Assembly: GCA_002298145.1 (NCBI GenBank)
Contig: DBMP01000001.1
Span: 62,001 to 126,000, forward strand
DNA: 64,000 nucleotides
Reading direction: 5' to 3'
From: Spartobacteria bacterium UBA695
GTDB lineage: Bacteria > Verrucomicrobiota > Verrucomicrobiia > Chthoniobacterales > Chthoniobacteraceae
Shown in pieces: positions 16,638 through 25,273 of this stretch. The notes under the pieces were generated by a model. The model saw only the letters and a program-made list of their open reading frames with translations. It searched no databases and was not told the origin of the DNA. Made by a program: the position numbers and the translations under genes. Every line of letters begins with the position of its first letter. The first letter of the stretch is position 1.

Positions 16638-17690
16638 ATGACCTCATCCAAACCCCTGATCCTCCTGCTCGCGCTCGCATCCGCCCTCCCCGGCAGAGCA
16701 GGCGACAAAGCAACCCTCGAACCGGGCCCGGCCGAACCCAACCCCGATTCGTGGACCTTCAAACTGGCTAGCCCCATCTGGCTGGCCTCGGCCTGGGGCA
16801 CAACAGGCCGAGGCGGCAAAGACGCCCACGTGGACTTAAGCGCCACCACCATCCTCAGGCACGTCACCTTCACCACCTCGCTCAGCGCCGAAGTCAGGAA
16901 AGACCGCCTGGGCATCTACGCCGACTATCTCTACCTCGGCGACCAGGCGGGCGTCTACACCCCCGGCCTCGTTTCCAAGCTGGACCTCCGATTCACGGAA
17001 ACCATTGCCGACCTGGACGCCAGCTGGCGCGTCATCGAAACGCCCCGCGGCTGGGTCGATCTCCTCGCCGGGATGCGCTACATGAACATCTACTCCCGGC
17101 TCCAATTGCATCCCGACAACGCCGACATCGACTCGACCAGCGTACGCCTGGTGGACACCGCCCTCGCCGACGTCGAGCGGACCCTCGACAAAGCGCTCCG
17201 GGGAGTGCTCGACGGGAAAAACCCGACCCTGCCCGTGCCCCCACTGACCAGCGGCCTCGAACAAAAGATCGTCGACGCCGTCCGGGCCGCCAAGCAAGAC
17301 CCCGAGCTCGCGGCAGCCATCGCCTCGGGCATCCGAGAGCGAATCGCCGCAGCGAAGGCAAGAGTTGCCAGCAACATCGCGCAAATCCTCCGGCGCAACC
17401 TGAGCCGCGCCTTCAGCCTCAACCAAGACTGGCTCGACCCGTACCTCGGCCTGCGAGCCCGCTACAACCTCACCCCGGCCCTTTACGTCACCGCCAAGGC
17501 CGACGTGGGCGGCTTCAGCGCCGGTTCGCGGGTAAGCGTGGAAGCCATCGGCGCGATCGGGTATCAAATTACACGCAATATTTGGGCCGAAGCCGGCTAC
17601 AAATACCTCTACGTCGACTACCACCACGACACCTTCACCTACGACATCTCCAACGGAGGCGCCCTCGTCACCATCGGCGTAAATTTCTAG
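16638..17690 (+). CDS. Outer-membrane beta-barrel protein with a helical insertion
   Basis: A 350-residue exported protein. ATG 16638 gives a clean signal peptide (LILLLALASALPGRAG); the longer reading from 16563 adds 25 residues before it. Alternating amphipathic strands occupy about 40-170 and 265-350, and the chain ends ALVTIGVNF, the aromatic C-terminus typical of outer-membrane barrels. Between them lies an Ala/Arg/Lys-rich helical region (about 173-260), unusual inside a small barrel. It is divergent from the sulfatase 161 bp away, so the two may share control. Function is unknown; uptake or binding of sulfated material is speculation. Confidence 0.75.
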   Translation: MTSSKPLILLLALASALPGRAGDKATLEPGPAEPNPDSWTFKLASPIWLASAWGTTGRGGKDAHVDLSATTILRHVTFTTSLSAEVRKDRLGIYADYLYLGDQAGVYTPGLVSKLDLRFTETIADLDASWRVIETPRGWVDLLAGMRYMNIYSRLQLHPDNADIDSTSVRLVDTALADVERTLDKALRGVLDGKNPTLPVPPLTSGLEQKIVDAVRAAKQDPELAAAIASGIRERIAAAKARVASNIAQILRRNLSRAFSLNQDWLDPYLGLRARYNLTPALYVTAKADVGGFSAGSRVSVEAIGAIGYQITRNIWAEAGYKYLYVDYHHDTFTYDISNGGALVTIGVNF

Positions 17691-17910
17691 ACTCCAAGAG
17701 CCGCGGAGCCCGCGAAACGAACCGCCTGTCGATCCGCGCCCTTCAGGGACATCGTTTGGCACCAAAATACCGTTGCGGGAGGAAGATGAAGCTGGCAGGA
17801 TAACCCCGCAAAACGTTAACGGAAGGGCGAGAGCCGAAGGAGGATTTCCGGCAACCTTTTGCAGGACTCGGAGGCGTGAAAACACATCAGCCTCTTGTTT
17901 CCAAGCAGCG
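17691..17910. other. Spacer before tRNA-Arg with a possible hairpin
   Basis: About 220 bases without a gene. A possible hairpin pairs TTGCGGG (17773-17779) with CCCGCAA (17805-17811), with flanking CGTT and AACG. No T-run follows, so it is not a clear terminator. The promoter of the tRNA should lie here, but I see no convincing -10/-35 pair. Confidence 0.4.
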
Positions 17911-17982
17911 GTCCCCGTAGTTCAACGGATAGAACGGAGGTTTCCTAAACCTTAGATGCGAGTTCGATTCTCACCGGGGACA
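17911..17982 (+). tRNA. tRNA-Arg (anticodon CCT)
   Basis: The sequence folds into a cloverleaf: acceptor GTCCCCG with CGGGGAC, D-stem GTTC with GAAC, anticodon stem GAGGT with ACCTT around loop TTCCTAA (anticodon CCT, reads AGG), a 4-base variable loop, and T-arm GCGAG-TTCGATT-CTCAC. The T-stem has one C-A mismatch at its second pair. The discriminator is A and the CCA end is not encoded. Confidence 0.93.
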
Positions 17983-18079
17983 TTCTTCTTGAGGAGCTAG
18001 TTTCCGGTTCCTGACCATTCATCGGGAAGCCCCTCACCCCACAAGCGGGCGTTTTTGCCATTGCCCCAGGAGGCTCTTC

Positions 18080-18496
18080 TTGAAATCGTCGGGCATGAAA
18101 CGGATCACTCTGCTTCTCCTCGCTGCGGCTGTTCTGTCCGCAATGGAGTCGGGTTGCTCCACCAGGTGCTTCCGTCGCGTCGCGGTTTCTTGCTCCCCCT
18201 CTTATCAACGGGTCGTCCTCGCTGACGTTGAAGGCTGCTGGATTTCCGAATACATCGCCGAAGGCCCCGTTACCGAAACGTGTAGCGGCGTTTGCTTTCG
18301 CGCCATGCAACGCCGCATTTTCAGACCCTGCGTGCTGACCTTCAAGTATCCCCTCGGCCGCCCTGTGATTGTCCAGGGTAGCAACATCATTGTCACCCCG
18401 GCCAATAAACCACTCTGGCTTTGCCAAATGGGTAACGCTCTACCTCCGGAAAACCAATGTCTAAAGGCAACAACAAACCGTTTATGCCAAAAGTAA
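18080..18496 (+). CDS. Small putative lipoprotein, Cys-rich, unknown function
   Basis: A 138-residue protein with a lipoprotein-like signal (KRITLLLLAAAVL followed by SGC near residue 26). The mature part has about eight further Cys and no recognised domain. The TTG at 18080 lies six bases after AGGAGG (18068-18073) and is therefore preferred over the ATG at 18095, though either start keeps the signal. It follows the tRNA on the same strand. The many Cys suggest disulfides in the periplasm. Function is unknown. Confidence 0.65.
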   Translation: MKSSGMKRITLLLLAAAVLSAMESGCSTRCFRRVAVSCSPSYQRVVLADVEGCWISEYIAEGPVTETCSGVCFRAMQRRIFRPCVLTFKYPLGRPVIVQGSNIIVTPANKPLWLCQMGNALPPENQCLKATTNRLCQK

Positions 18497-18528
18497 TCAG
18501 GCGGGCAAACAACGGAGCGGCGGCCGCT

Positions 18529-18786
18529 CTATCTCCTCTTCTTCAGCCAGAATGTCAGCGCGGGCTCGAAGCAGATGCCGCTGAGGTCCTCGACTTTCTC
18601 CCGGAAATAGCGCTCGGCGTCGGCCACGCCTTTGTTGTACGCAAGGGGCGCAATCTCTTTCATGATGTACGCTAGCAGAAACTTGGCGTGCATTTCGCTA
18701 AGGTCGGTTTCCAATTCTTCCCGAAAATATTTCTGGATCGACGGGACGATTTCGCTGATTTCCTGTTTGTTGAGGTCGATGCCCAT
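18529..18786 (-). CDS. DUF2164 family protein
   Basis: An 85-residue acidic helical protein. The pattern SIQKYFREELETDLSEM, then MKEIAPLAYNKGVADAERYF, then KVEDLSG matches what I know of DUF2164, a small cytosolic family of unknown function. It lies 11 bp downstream of the PHP-glycosyltransferase fusion on the same strand, so probably shares its transcript. Confidence 0.78.
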   Translation of the reverse strand: MGIDLNKQEISEIVPSIQKYFREELETDLSEMHAKFLLAYIMKEIAPLAYNKGVADAERYFREKVEDLSGICFEPALTFWLKKRR

Positions 18787-18797
18787 GGCTTAAAAAA

Positions 18798-21200
18798 CTA
18801 CTCCGGCGAGCGCTCCCAGAAGGCCCGGAAGGCGCGGGACCAGTCGCGCTGCAATACGCTCTCGCGCGCGGCTTGCGCCATTCTTTTGCGCAACGGCTCG
18901 TCTTCGACCAGCCGCCGCACGGCGCGGGTGAAGTCCTCGATATCGAGGCTGCGCGTGACGTATCCGGTAACACCTTCCACTACCAGCTCCTTCGGTCCCC
19001 CGGTATCGGAGACCACGGTCGGCAGGCCTGCCGCGTGGGCCTCGATCACGACGTTGCCGTAGGTGTCGGTGGTGCTCGGAAATAGGAAAACATCGGCGGA
19101 GGCGTAGGCTGTGGCCAGCTCCGCTCCGGCAAGCGCGCCGGTGAAGCACGCTTTCGGCAGGGCCCGCTCCAGGTCCTTCAAATACGGCCCGTCGCCCACG
19201 AAGACCATCTGCACGGGGGCTTTCTCTTTCTCCAAAGCCCGGACGGCGCCGACGATGACGTCGAGGTCCTTTTCCTTGGAGACGCGCCCGACGTAGAGCA
19301 GCACGAGCTTGCCCTTCCATTTTCCGTAGCGCTCCCAGAAATGCGGATCCCGCCGCTGGGGATGGAAAAGCTCGATATCGAGCCCGCGCGGCAGGATGGC
19401 GATACGCTCGGGTAATACTCCACGGTCGATCCACGCCTGGCGGTAGGCGCCGCTGTTGACGTAAAGGAGATCGAGCTGGCTGTAGAACCCGTGCATATAT
19501 TTCCACGTGAGGGTCTCCAGAAAGCTGTCGTCGGTGAGGATGCGCACGTACTGCGGGAAGTCGGTATGATAAATTCCTACTGCACGCAAGCCGAGGAGCT
19601 TGGCGGCCAGGAGTGCGGTGAGGCCGACGGGGCCGGGGGTACTGATGATGAGCTCGCTGAAGCCCTCGCGCGCAATGTAGTCGAGCATCTCCAGGATGGG
19701 CGGGAAGCTCAGCTTTTGCAGCTCGTACTCGGGCAGTTCGAATTCGCCAATGGGGGCGAAATTCTTGAGCGGGATGCCCGTTACGTGCGTCTCGGCCCGC
19801 GAGGTGACGACGACGAGCTGCTCTCCGGCGGCCACGCCCGCGGCGGTCATTTTGCGGATGGTGGTGGCGACGCCGTTGACGTCTTCGAGGGTGTCGGTGA
19901 ACCAGGCGCGCTTGCGGTTGCGCAGCTCGGGCGGGATCTCTCCCGCAATGCGCTGGCACATTTCGCGCAGAAGGGGGCGGGGTGGCGACTGCGTCTGAAA
20001 GGCGTAGATGTACGGGCTCACAGTGAGGAACAGCGGCCCGAGGATGCTGATTTCCTGGATGGCCTCGATCAGGTTGCCGGAGGAAATCTGCTGGACGAAT
20101 TTCGTAAAGAAGCGGAACGCGAGGCGGCTCACGAGCAGGTTGGCCATCAGGAAGGCGCGGCGCTCGGGCTCTTCGACGCCCGCGGTCTGCCGCGCCATGA
20201 GGTGCTTTAGGTCGGCGTCAGCAAACGCGGCGGCCATTTTTTTCCAGAGCGAGGCGTGGGCCGGTTTGGCGAGCTCGAAAATCTTCCCGGAGACGATGCC
20301 CTGGGTTAGCAGGCCGATTTTCTCGGAGACGGTGAACTCCGTCGGATCGCGCCCTTCCATGAAGCGGGAGAAGACCTTCGCCACGAGGCCGTGGGAGGAT
20401 TCGCTGCTCATGAATTTGTCGCGGGCGAAGGAGTAAATGGTGTTGTAGAGCCCGTGAGAGAGAGCGAGCGGGGTGCCGCCCCGGCCCGAGGGTTCGCAGC
20501 GACCCTGAGCAACGTGGGCGAGGAATTCGCAGGGCGTGGCGGCGTCGGGCGTGGTGGTCCAGGCGCACCCGGGGAAAAGCCCGCCGTGGTCGTCGGAGCC
20601 GCCGACGAGGATTTTTTTCCATGCCTGGGGGTGCGTCGGGGCGAGGCTGTGGCGGTTGGCCAATTCGTCGATTTTCTCCGGGGTGAGGCGGGAGAGGAGG
20701 TACTCTGTCACCGTCCCGAGGAGCGCATGGCGCAGGCCGTTAAGGCCCTCGAAGTGGCGGAAAAGGAGGATCAGTTTTTCGACGTTCCCGGCGCTAAGGC
20801 GGTCGTCGAGGCGGTAGAGCGGGTGGGCCACGGCGTGGACGATGCCCGCCTGCGCGAGATAACGCTGGAGGTCGTAAATATTCTCTCGCGCGGCCTGGAT
20901 CTCGCGGTGCTGCGCCTCGGTGATCCCCCAGGCGAGGAGCTCGACGCGCGCCCGGTCTTCGGGGAACTGGGTGGTGATTTGCTCGCTGATAAATACACCC
21001 GGCTGATCGGCGATCGTGAGCACGCCGTCGATGCGGTTGTGGTCGGTCAGCGTGACGAACGTGCGGCCCGCCTCGCGCAGCCGCCGATAGAGCTCGCGGG
21101 GGTCCGAGGTGCTGTCGGGGAAGTCGATCCGCCGAAAGACCCATTCCGCCGAGCGGGCGCTGTAACGGGAATGGAGATGGAGATCGGCGGTGGCGGCCAT
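18798..21200 (-). CDS. PHP-domain / GT4 glycosyltransferase fusion
   Basis: An 800-residue two-domain protein. The N-terminal part (about 1-250) is a PHP phosphoesterase-like domain with DLHLHSRYS at residue 6, TDHNRIDG near 56 and HAVAHP near 120, the metal-binding His/Asp signature. From about 400 a GT-B fold follows: LPRGLDIELFHP near 598, LLYVGRVSKEKDLDVI near 624 and EAHAAGLPTVVSDTGGPKELV near 722, the EX7E nucleotide-sugar site of GT4 enzymes. It could both build and trim or dephosphorylate a glycan or lipid-linked product, which is inference. No signal or membrane span is seen. The DUF2164 gene follows. Confidence 0.87.
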   Translation of the reverse strand: MAATADLHLHSRYSARSAEWVFRRIDFPDSTSDPRELYRRLREAGRTFVTLTDHNRIDGVLTIADQPGVFISEQITTQFPEDRARVELLAWGITEAQHREIQAARENIYDLQRYLAQAGIVHAVAHPLYRLDDRLSAGNVEKLILLFRHFEGLNGLRHALLGTVTEYLLSRLTPEKIDELANRHSLAPTHPQAWKKILVGGSDDHGGLFPGCAWTTTPDAATPCEFLAHVAQGRCEPSGRGGTPLALSHGLYNTIYSFARDKFMSSESSHGLVAKVFSRFMEGRDPTEFTVSEKIGLLTQGIVSGKIFELAKPAHASLWKKMAAAFADADLKHLMARQTAGVEEPERRAFLMANLLVSRLAFRFFTKFVQQISSGNLIEAIQEISILGPLFLTVSPYIYAFQTQSPPRPLLREMCQRIAGEIPPELRNRKRAWFTDTLEDVNGVATTIRKMTAAGVAAGEQLVVVTSRAETHVTGIPLKNFAPIGEFELPEYELQKLSFPPILEMLDYIAREGFSELIISTPGPVGLTALLAAKLLGLRAVGIYHTDFPQYVRILTDDSFLETLTWKYMHGFYSQLDLLYVNSGAYRQAWIDRGVLPERIAILPRGLDIELFHPQRRDPHFWERYGKWKGKLVLLYVGRVSKEKDLDVIVGAVRALEKEKAPVQMVFVGDGPYLKDLERALPKACFTGALAGAELATAYASADVFLFPSTTDTYGNVVIEAHAAGLPTVVSDTGGPKELVVEGVTGYVTRSLDIEDFTRAVRRLVEDEPLRKRMAQAARESVLQRDWSRAFRAFWERSPE

Positions 21201-21316
21201 GGTCTTTATTTTTTAACAGGATTCCCGGGTTTGAAAATGATTTACGGGGGCCGAATCGGGCCCGGCTGGCTCCGTGCGGAATCGGGGGTTGTAGAACCGG
21301 CTGCCTATAGTAATCT

Positions 21317-22615
21317 TTGCCTAGCCCCAGCCCTCCAAAGACGCCGCATACGCCCTTGACGCCCTCATCCCCTTCCCCATCGCTCGAACCGACGGTGGCC
21401 GTCCATCAGCTCCCCGACCGGCTTGATTCTCTGCATGCCCTGCGGGGTTTCGCGGCGCTGATGGTCGTTTTTTATCACTGGCAGTTCTTCGTGGGCGAGA
21501 AGGTGGCCCGCATTCCGTTTGTGCAAAGCGAACAGCCGTTCTACGGGCTCCTCTGGCCCGCCTATGGCTACGGGGGGATGGCCGTGGATTTCTTTTTCTC
21601 CCTCTCGGGCTTCATTTTTTACTGGCTCAATGCAGCGCGGATCGCCCGGGGGGGGATGTCGCCAGGGAAATTCTTTGTCCTGCGGTGCTCGCGGCTCTAC
21701 CCGCTCCACTTTGCCACGCTCTGGCTGGTGTTGATCCTCCAGAGCGTGATCTGGATGCGCTTCGGGCAATACGCCATCTGCAACGTGAACGACTTTCCCC
21801 ACTTCGTACTGCACCTGTTTTTCGCCTCCAACTGGTTTGAGAAAAGCAGCTGGTCCTTCAACACGCCGGTCTGGTCGGTCTCTGTCGAATGCGTGCTCTA
21901 CGCGGTCTTTTTCGTCGTCTGTGCCCGGAACTGGCGGCGCTGGTGGCACCTTCTGGCGCTCGCCCTGGCCGGATACGTGCTGGAGACCTCCCCCATTGGT
22001 CTGATCGGCCGGGGGATGTTCTCCTTTTTCCTCGGGGCCAGCGCTTATTATTTGCTGACGTATTTGCAAAGCCGCCGCATCGCCCTCCGGCCCTGGGCTG
22101 CCGCGCTGACCTTGGTCGCCGTCTGGGCAGTGGTCATCCCGGCCTCCAAACACTTCCCCCTCTACCACCTTTACCGCGAGACTCTGGGCAACCACCTGCT
22201 GGTGGCGGGCCGGGACGTCATCGGCTTCGTGCTCCTGGCCATCTCGGGCCATCTTTTCGAGATCGTCGCCTTCCCCGCCACGCTCTTTTGCATGGCGTCC
22301 ATCGAAAGCGCCCACCCCGGGTGTTGCCGCCGGGTCGCCTTCATGGGCGACCTGAGCTACTCCATCTACCTGCTCCATCTGCCGCTCATGATGCTCTTCG
22401 TCGCGGGAGCCTGGGAGACGGGGCTACAAGGGGCCCGGTGCTACTCGCCCGCCCTGCTGCTGCTCTACCTGGCGATCCTCCTGCCGCTCGCCTGGGCCAG
22501 CTACCGCTACTGGGAACGCCCCGCGCAGGAGTGGATGCGGGCTCTTTTAACGGGCAAAAAACCCGCCGCTCGGGGAAAGCCGGAGACGACTAGCGCGCCG
22601 CCGACGGCACCTTAA
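21317..22615 (+). CDS. Membrane O-acyltransferase (acyltransferase 3 family)
   Basis: A 432-residue polytopic protein of the OafA/YrhL type. It begins the family core with LDSLHALRGFAALMVVFYHW (about 35-54; His of the active-site region), followed by about ten hydrophobic spans; the FFFSLSGFIFYWL motif near 90 and SYSIYLLHLPL near 350 are characteristic. Such enzymes move acetyl or other acyl groups onto surface polysaccharides. The start is uncertain: TTG at 21317 gives a Pro/Ser-rich leader, and GTG at 21395 would remove it. It overlaps the convergent gene by 26 bp at its 3' end. Confidence 0.87.
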   Translation: MPSPSPPKTPHTPLTPSSPSPSLEPTVAVHQLPDRLDSLHALRGFAALMVVFYHWQFFVGEKVARIPFVQSEQPFYGLLWPAYGYGGMAVDFFFSLSGFIFYWLNAARIARGGMSPGKFFVLRCSRLYPLHFATLWLVLILQSVIWMRFGQYAICNVNDFPHFVLHLFFASNWFEKSSWSFNTPVWSVSVECVLYAVFFVVCARNWRRWWHLLALALAGYVLETSPIGLIGRGMFSFFLGASAYYLLTYLQSRRIALRPWAAALTLVAVWAVVIPASKHFPLYHLYRETLGNHLLVAGRDVIGFVLLAISGHLFEIVAFPATLFCMASIESAHPGCCRRVAFMGDLSYSIYLLHLPLMMLFVAGAWETGLQGARCYSPALLLLYLAILLPLAWASYRYWERPAQEWMRALLTGKKPAARGKPETTSAPPTAP

Positions 22616-23471
22616 AATCAGAACGCGTCACGGCTTCGTGCGCGATGTGGCGAAGGGTCTTGGCCGTCTCGGGGTCGAGCTTGGCCGGGACGTAGTTCAC
22701 GGCCTCGACATTCTCGCCAAAGAGCAGCTCGTACCAGACCGCCGCGCCGAGGTATTCGCCGTTCTCGTTGGCGTGGATGTTCTCCGGGAGGTTCACCACC
22801 AGCCCCTGCGCGCGGGCCGCCTGGAAGGCATCGCCCACGGGCAGCACCCGGAAGCCATTCTCCCGGGCGAGCTTGCCATAAGCCGCCTTGAGGCCCTTGT
22901 ACATCGTCTGTTGGTCGAGCGCCACCGGTTTGCCTTGGTTAAACTTCACCAACGCGTCGTCACCATAGGCCCAGGTCTCCTGGACTACGATTTCGGCGCT
23001 CGGGGCGTTTTTCTTAATGTACCCAATGAGCGTCCCGGCGAAAGGCTGGTAGGTCTCGGGCTTGTAGCTCTTGTGGCTGACCTGCTGGATCGTCACCACG
23101 TCCCAGGGCTCCGCTTCCAGGGCTTCTTTCAGGGAAAAATCCTTCTTTTCGCCCGTCCTGGGGTCGGCGCGCTGCTTGTAGGCGTGCCCCTTGGGGTCGT
23201 TCGGGTCGGCCTCGAAGGCCTGGAGGTAGCCGACATGCTGTTCCAGCGAGTGGCCACCGAGGTTCGCTTTAAAGAGGATCAACTTCTTGCCGCCCGCCTT
23301 GGCGAAGGCCGGGAGTAAATTCGTGGGGTTGTCGGCGAAGCTGTTGCCGACGGTGAGCAGCTTAAGCTCCGCGCGGGGCGTGGGCGAGGCGGCGGGATCG
23401 GCGGCCCGCAGGCTAAAGGGAGCCAAGGCAATGCAGACAAACGCAAAACGAACAAGCAGGGAGGAGTGCAT
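22590..23471 (-). CDS. Secreted DUF4886 (SGNH-hydrolase-like) protein
   Basis: A 293-residue exported protein. The ATG at 23471 gives a signal peptide (LLVRFAFVCIALAPFSLRAA). The mature protein starts with LLTVGNSFADNPTNLLPAF, the GNS block-I-like motif with a Ser nucleophile typical of DUF4886/SGNH folds, and has VTIQQVSHKS near 150 and HANENGEYLGAAVW near 240, matching a C-terminal catalytic His region. Likely an esterase or carbohydrate de-acylating enzyme in the periplasm. A TTG start at 23522 with GGGGAG upstream is an alternative. It is convergent with the acyltransferase. Confidence 0.75.
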   Translation of the reverse strand: MHSSLLVRFAFVCIALAPFSLRAADPAASPTPRAELKLLTVGNSFADNPTNLLPAFAKAGGKKLILFKANLGGHSLEQHVGYLQAFEADPNDPKGHAYKQRADPRTGEKKDFSLKEALEAEPWDVVTIQQVSHKSYKPETYQPFAGTLIGYIKKNAPSAEIVVQETWAYGDDALVKFNQGKPVALDQQTMYKGLKAAYGKLARENGFRVLPVGDAFQAARAQGLVVNLPENIHANENGEYLGAAVWYELLFGENVEAVNYVPAKLDPETAKTLRHIAHEAVTRSDFKVPSAAR

Positions 23472-23667
23472 AAAAAGTAGAGGGAAACCCGAAAACTGAC
23501 TCCAAAATCGGACGCATTGCAAGCCATTCTCTCCCCGTTCGCCCTAGGCCTTAGGGCGACTCGGGCCCGGCCGAAACCAGCTCCGCGTGCGGCTTTCAGA
23601 GGAGAGGCAAAAGATTTTGATTGCGCCACAGCCCAGACCCGGTATGTTTTCCATCCCTTTTCCGGCC

Positions 23668-23880
23668 ATGAAAGCAGACATTCATCCCAACTACAGCGAG
23701 ACCACGATCACGTGCGCGTGCGGCAAGGTCTATCACACCCGTTCCACCCGCCGCGACATCAAGGTCGGCATTTGTGCCGCCTGTCATCCGTTCTTCACGG
23801 GTGAGCAGAAGTTCGTGGATACCGCAGGGCGTATCGAGAAGTTCGCCCGCCGCTACGGCACAGTTGCCCGCCGCAAGTAG
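23668..23880 (+). CDS. rpmE: 50S ribosomal protein L31, zinc-binding type
   Basis: A 70-residue L31 beginning MKADIHPNY. The CxC (TCACGK) and CxxC (CAACH) motifs show the zinc-containing form rather than the zinc-independent paralogue. The longer in-frame reading from 23587 is unlikely because the family starts at MK. A strong terminator lies 20 bp after the stop. Confidence 0.96.
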   Translation: MKADIHPNYSETTITCACGKVYHTRSTRRDIKVGICAACHPFFTGEQKFVDTAGRIEKFARRYGTVARRK

Positions 23881-23899
23881 CCATCCAGTCGTAATTTTC

Positions 23900-23944
23900 G
23901 AAACGGTGACGCGCCTTTATAGCCGCGCGTCACCGTTTCTTTTT
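23900..23944 (+). terminator. Intrinsic terminator after rpmE
   Basis: A 14-bp perfect stem (GAAACGGTGACGCG with CGCGTCACCGTTTC) around a 12-base loop, followed by five T. Confidence 0.92.
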
Positions 23945-24033
23945 ACGTCCCACCGGCCGCAAAGCCGCAAATTTGACACTGAACCCGAGGATTGCCTGTT
24001 CAATCCTGCGAAATGGGCTAGTTTTTTCGATCC

Positions 24034-25110
24034 ATGGATTTTGCCCCACTGATTGCCAAAAAATCGGAACGCTTCCTTGAACTGGAGGCGGAAATTGCCG
24101 ACGGCAGCGTATTTGGGAATCCCCAGCACGCGCGCGACGTCATGCGCGAGCATGCCCAGCTCAAGAGCCTCCTTGCCGCCTGGGAAGCCTTCCAGAAGAA
24201 GCAGACCGAGCTGACCGACAGCCAGGAACTCGCCCGGGGCACCGACCCCGAAATGGCCGAGATGGCCGAGGCGGAAATCCCCGAAATCCAGAAGCAGCTG
24301 GCCGATTTCGAGCGCCAGATCCAGATCTCCCTCCTCCCGCCCGAACCGGGCGAGGACCGCGACGCCATCGTGGAAATCCGCGCGGGCACCGGCGGGGCCG
24401 AAGCCGCCCTGTTCGCCGCCGACCTCTACCGCATGTACACCCGCTATGCGGAAAGCGACGGTCTCAAAATTGAGGTGATGGAATCGAGCCCTTCCGACCT
24501 CGGAGGCCTGCGCGAAATCATCTTCCGCACCTCAGGCGAAGCCGTCTTTCGCAAGCTGCGCTACGAGAGCGGCGTCCACCGCGTCCAGCGCGTACCGGCC
24601 ACGGAAGCCCAGGGGCGCATCCACACCAGCACGGCCACCGTCGCCGTCCTGCCAGAAGCCGAGGAAGTCGACCTGGAGCTTAAGCCCGAGGAGCTGCGCA
24701 TCGAAGTCTGCCGCGCGGGCGGTCCCGGCGGCCAGGGCGTCAACACCACCGACTCCGCCGTGCAGGTCATGCACATCCCCACCGGCACCATCGTCCGCTG
24801 CCAGGACGGCCGCAGCCAGCAGAAGAACAAGGAAAAGGCCATCAACATCCTGCGCTCCCGCCTGCTGGAAAAGAAGCAGCTCGAAGAGGCGGAAAAATAC
24901 TCCGCCCACCGGCGCAACCTGATCGGCGGCGGCGGCCGCGAGGAGAAGGTGCGCACCTACAATTACCCGCAAAACCGCGTCACCGATCACCGCATCGGGC
25001 TCACACTTTACAACCTGGACCGCTTCATGGAGGGCGAAATCGCCGAAATGGTCGGTGCCTTGCAAGCCGAGGACGTCGCCGAACGCCTTCGCGAGGCCAA
25101 TCTCGGATAA
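24034..25110 (+). CDS. prfA: Peptide chain release factor 1
   Basis: A 358-residue class I release factor. The GGQ peptidyl-hydrolysis motif is present (GPGGQGVNTTDSAV, about residues 230-243), and the stop-codon-reading tripeptide is PAT in VPATEAQGRIHTS near 188, which identifies RF1 (UAA/UAG) rather than RF2. Length matches the family (about 360). It acts on the ribosome at stop codons. Its transcription is isolated from rpmE by a terminator. No prmC methyltransferase gene is adjacent. Confidence 0.97.
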   Translation: MDFAPLIAKKSERFLELEAEIADGSVFGNPQHARDVMREHAQLKSLLAAWEAFQKKQTELTDSQELARGTDPEMAEMAEAEIPEIQKQLADFERQIQISLLPPEPGEDRDAIVEIRAGTGGAEAALFAADLYRMYTRYAESDGLKIEVMESSPSDLGGLREIIFRTSGEAVFRKLRYESGVHRVQRVPATEAQGRIHTSTATVAVLPEAEEVDLELKPEELRIEVCRAGGPGGQGVNTTDSAVQVMHIPTGTIVRCQDGRSQQKNKEKAINILRSRLLEKKQLEEAEKYSAHRRNLIGGGGREEKVRTYNYPQNRVTDHRIGLTLYNLDRFMEGEIAEMVGALQAEDVAERLREANLG

Positions 25111-25273
25111 TCGCAGCAGGCTTTCCCCGATGGCTCGCCCGCTCTTCTCTGTCCAGCACTTTGGAAAACCACCCGGCAAGCCATCCCCTGACGCAGGCAA
25201 GCGGAGCTCCTCTGATTATGATCTGGGCCCGGGCCGGCAAAAAAGGTTATAAGCCCCCGACCACCCGCCTGCC

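Noticed and set aside
17771..17814. Possible riboswitch in the spacer before tRNA-Arg
   Set aside because: Only a 7-bp stem was found, no known aptamer consensus fits, and the downstream gene is a tRNA.
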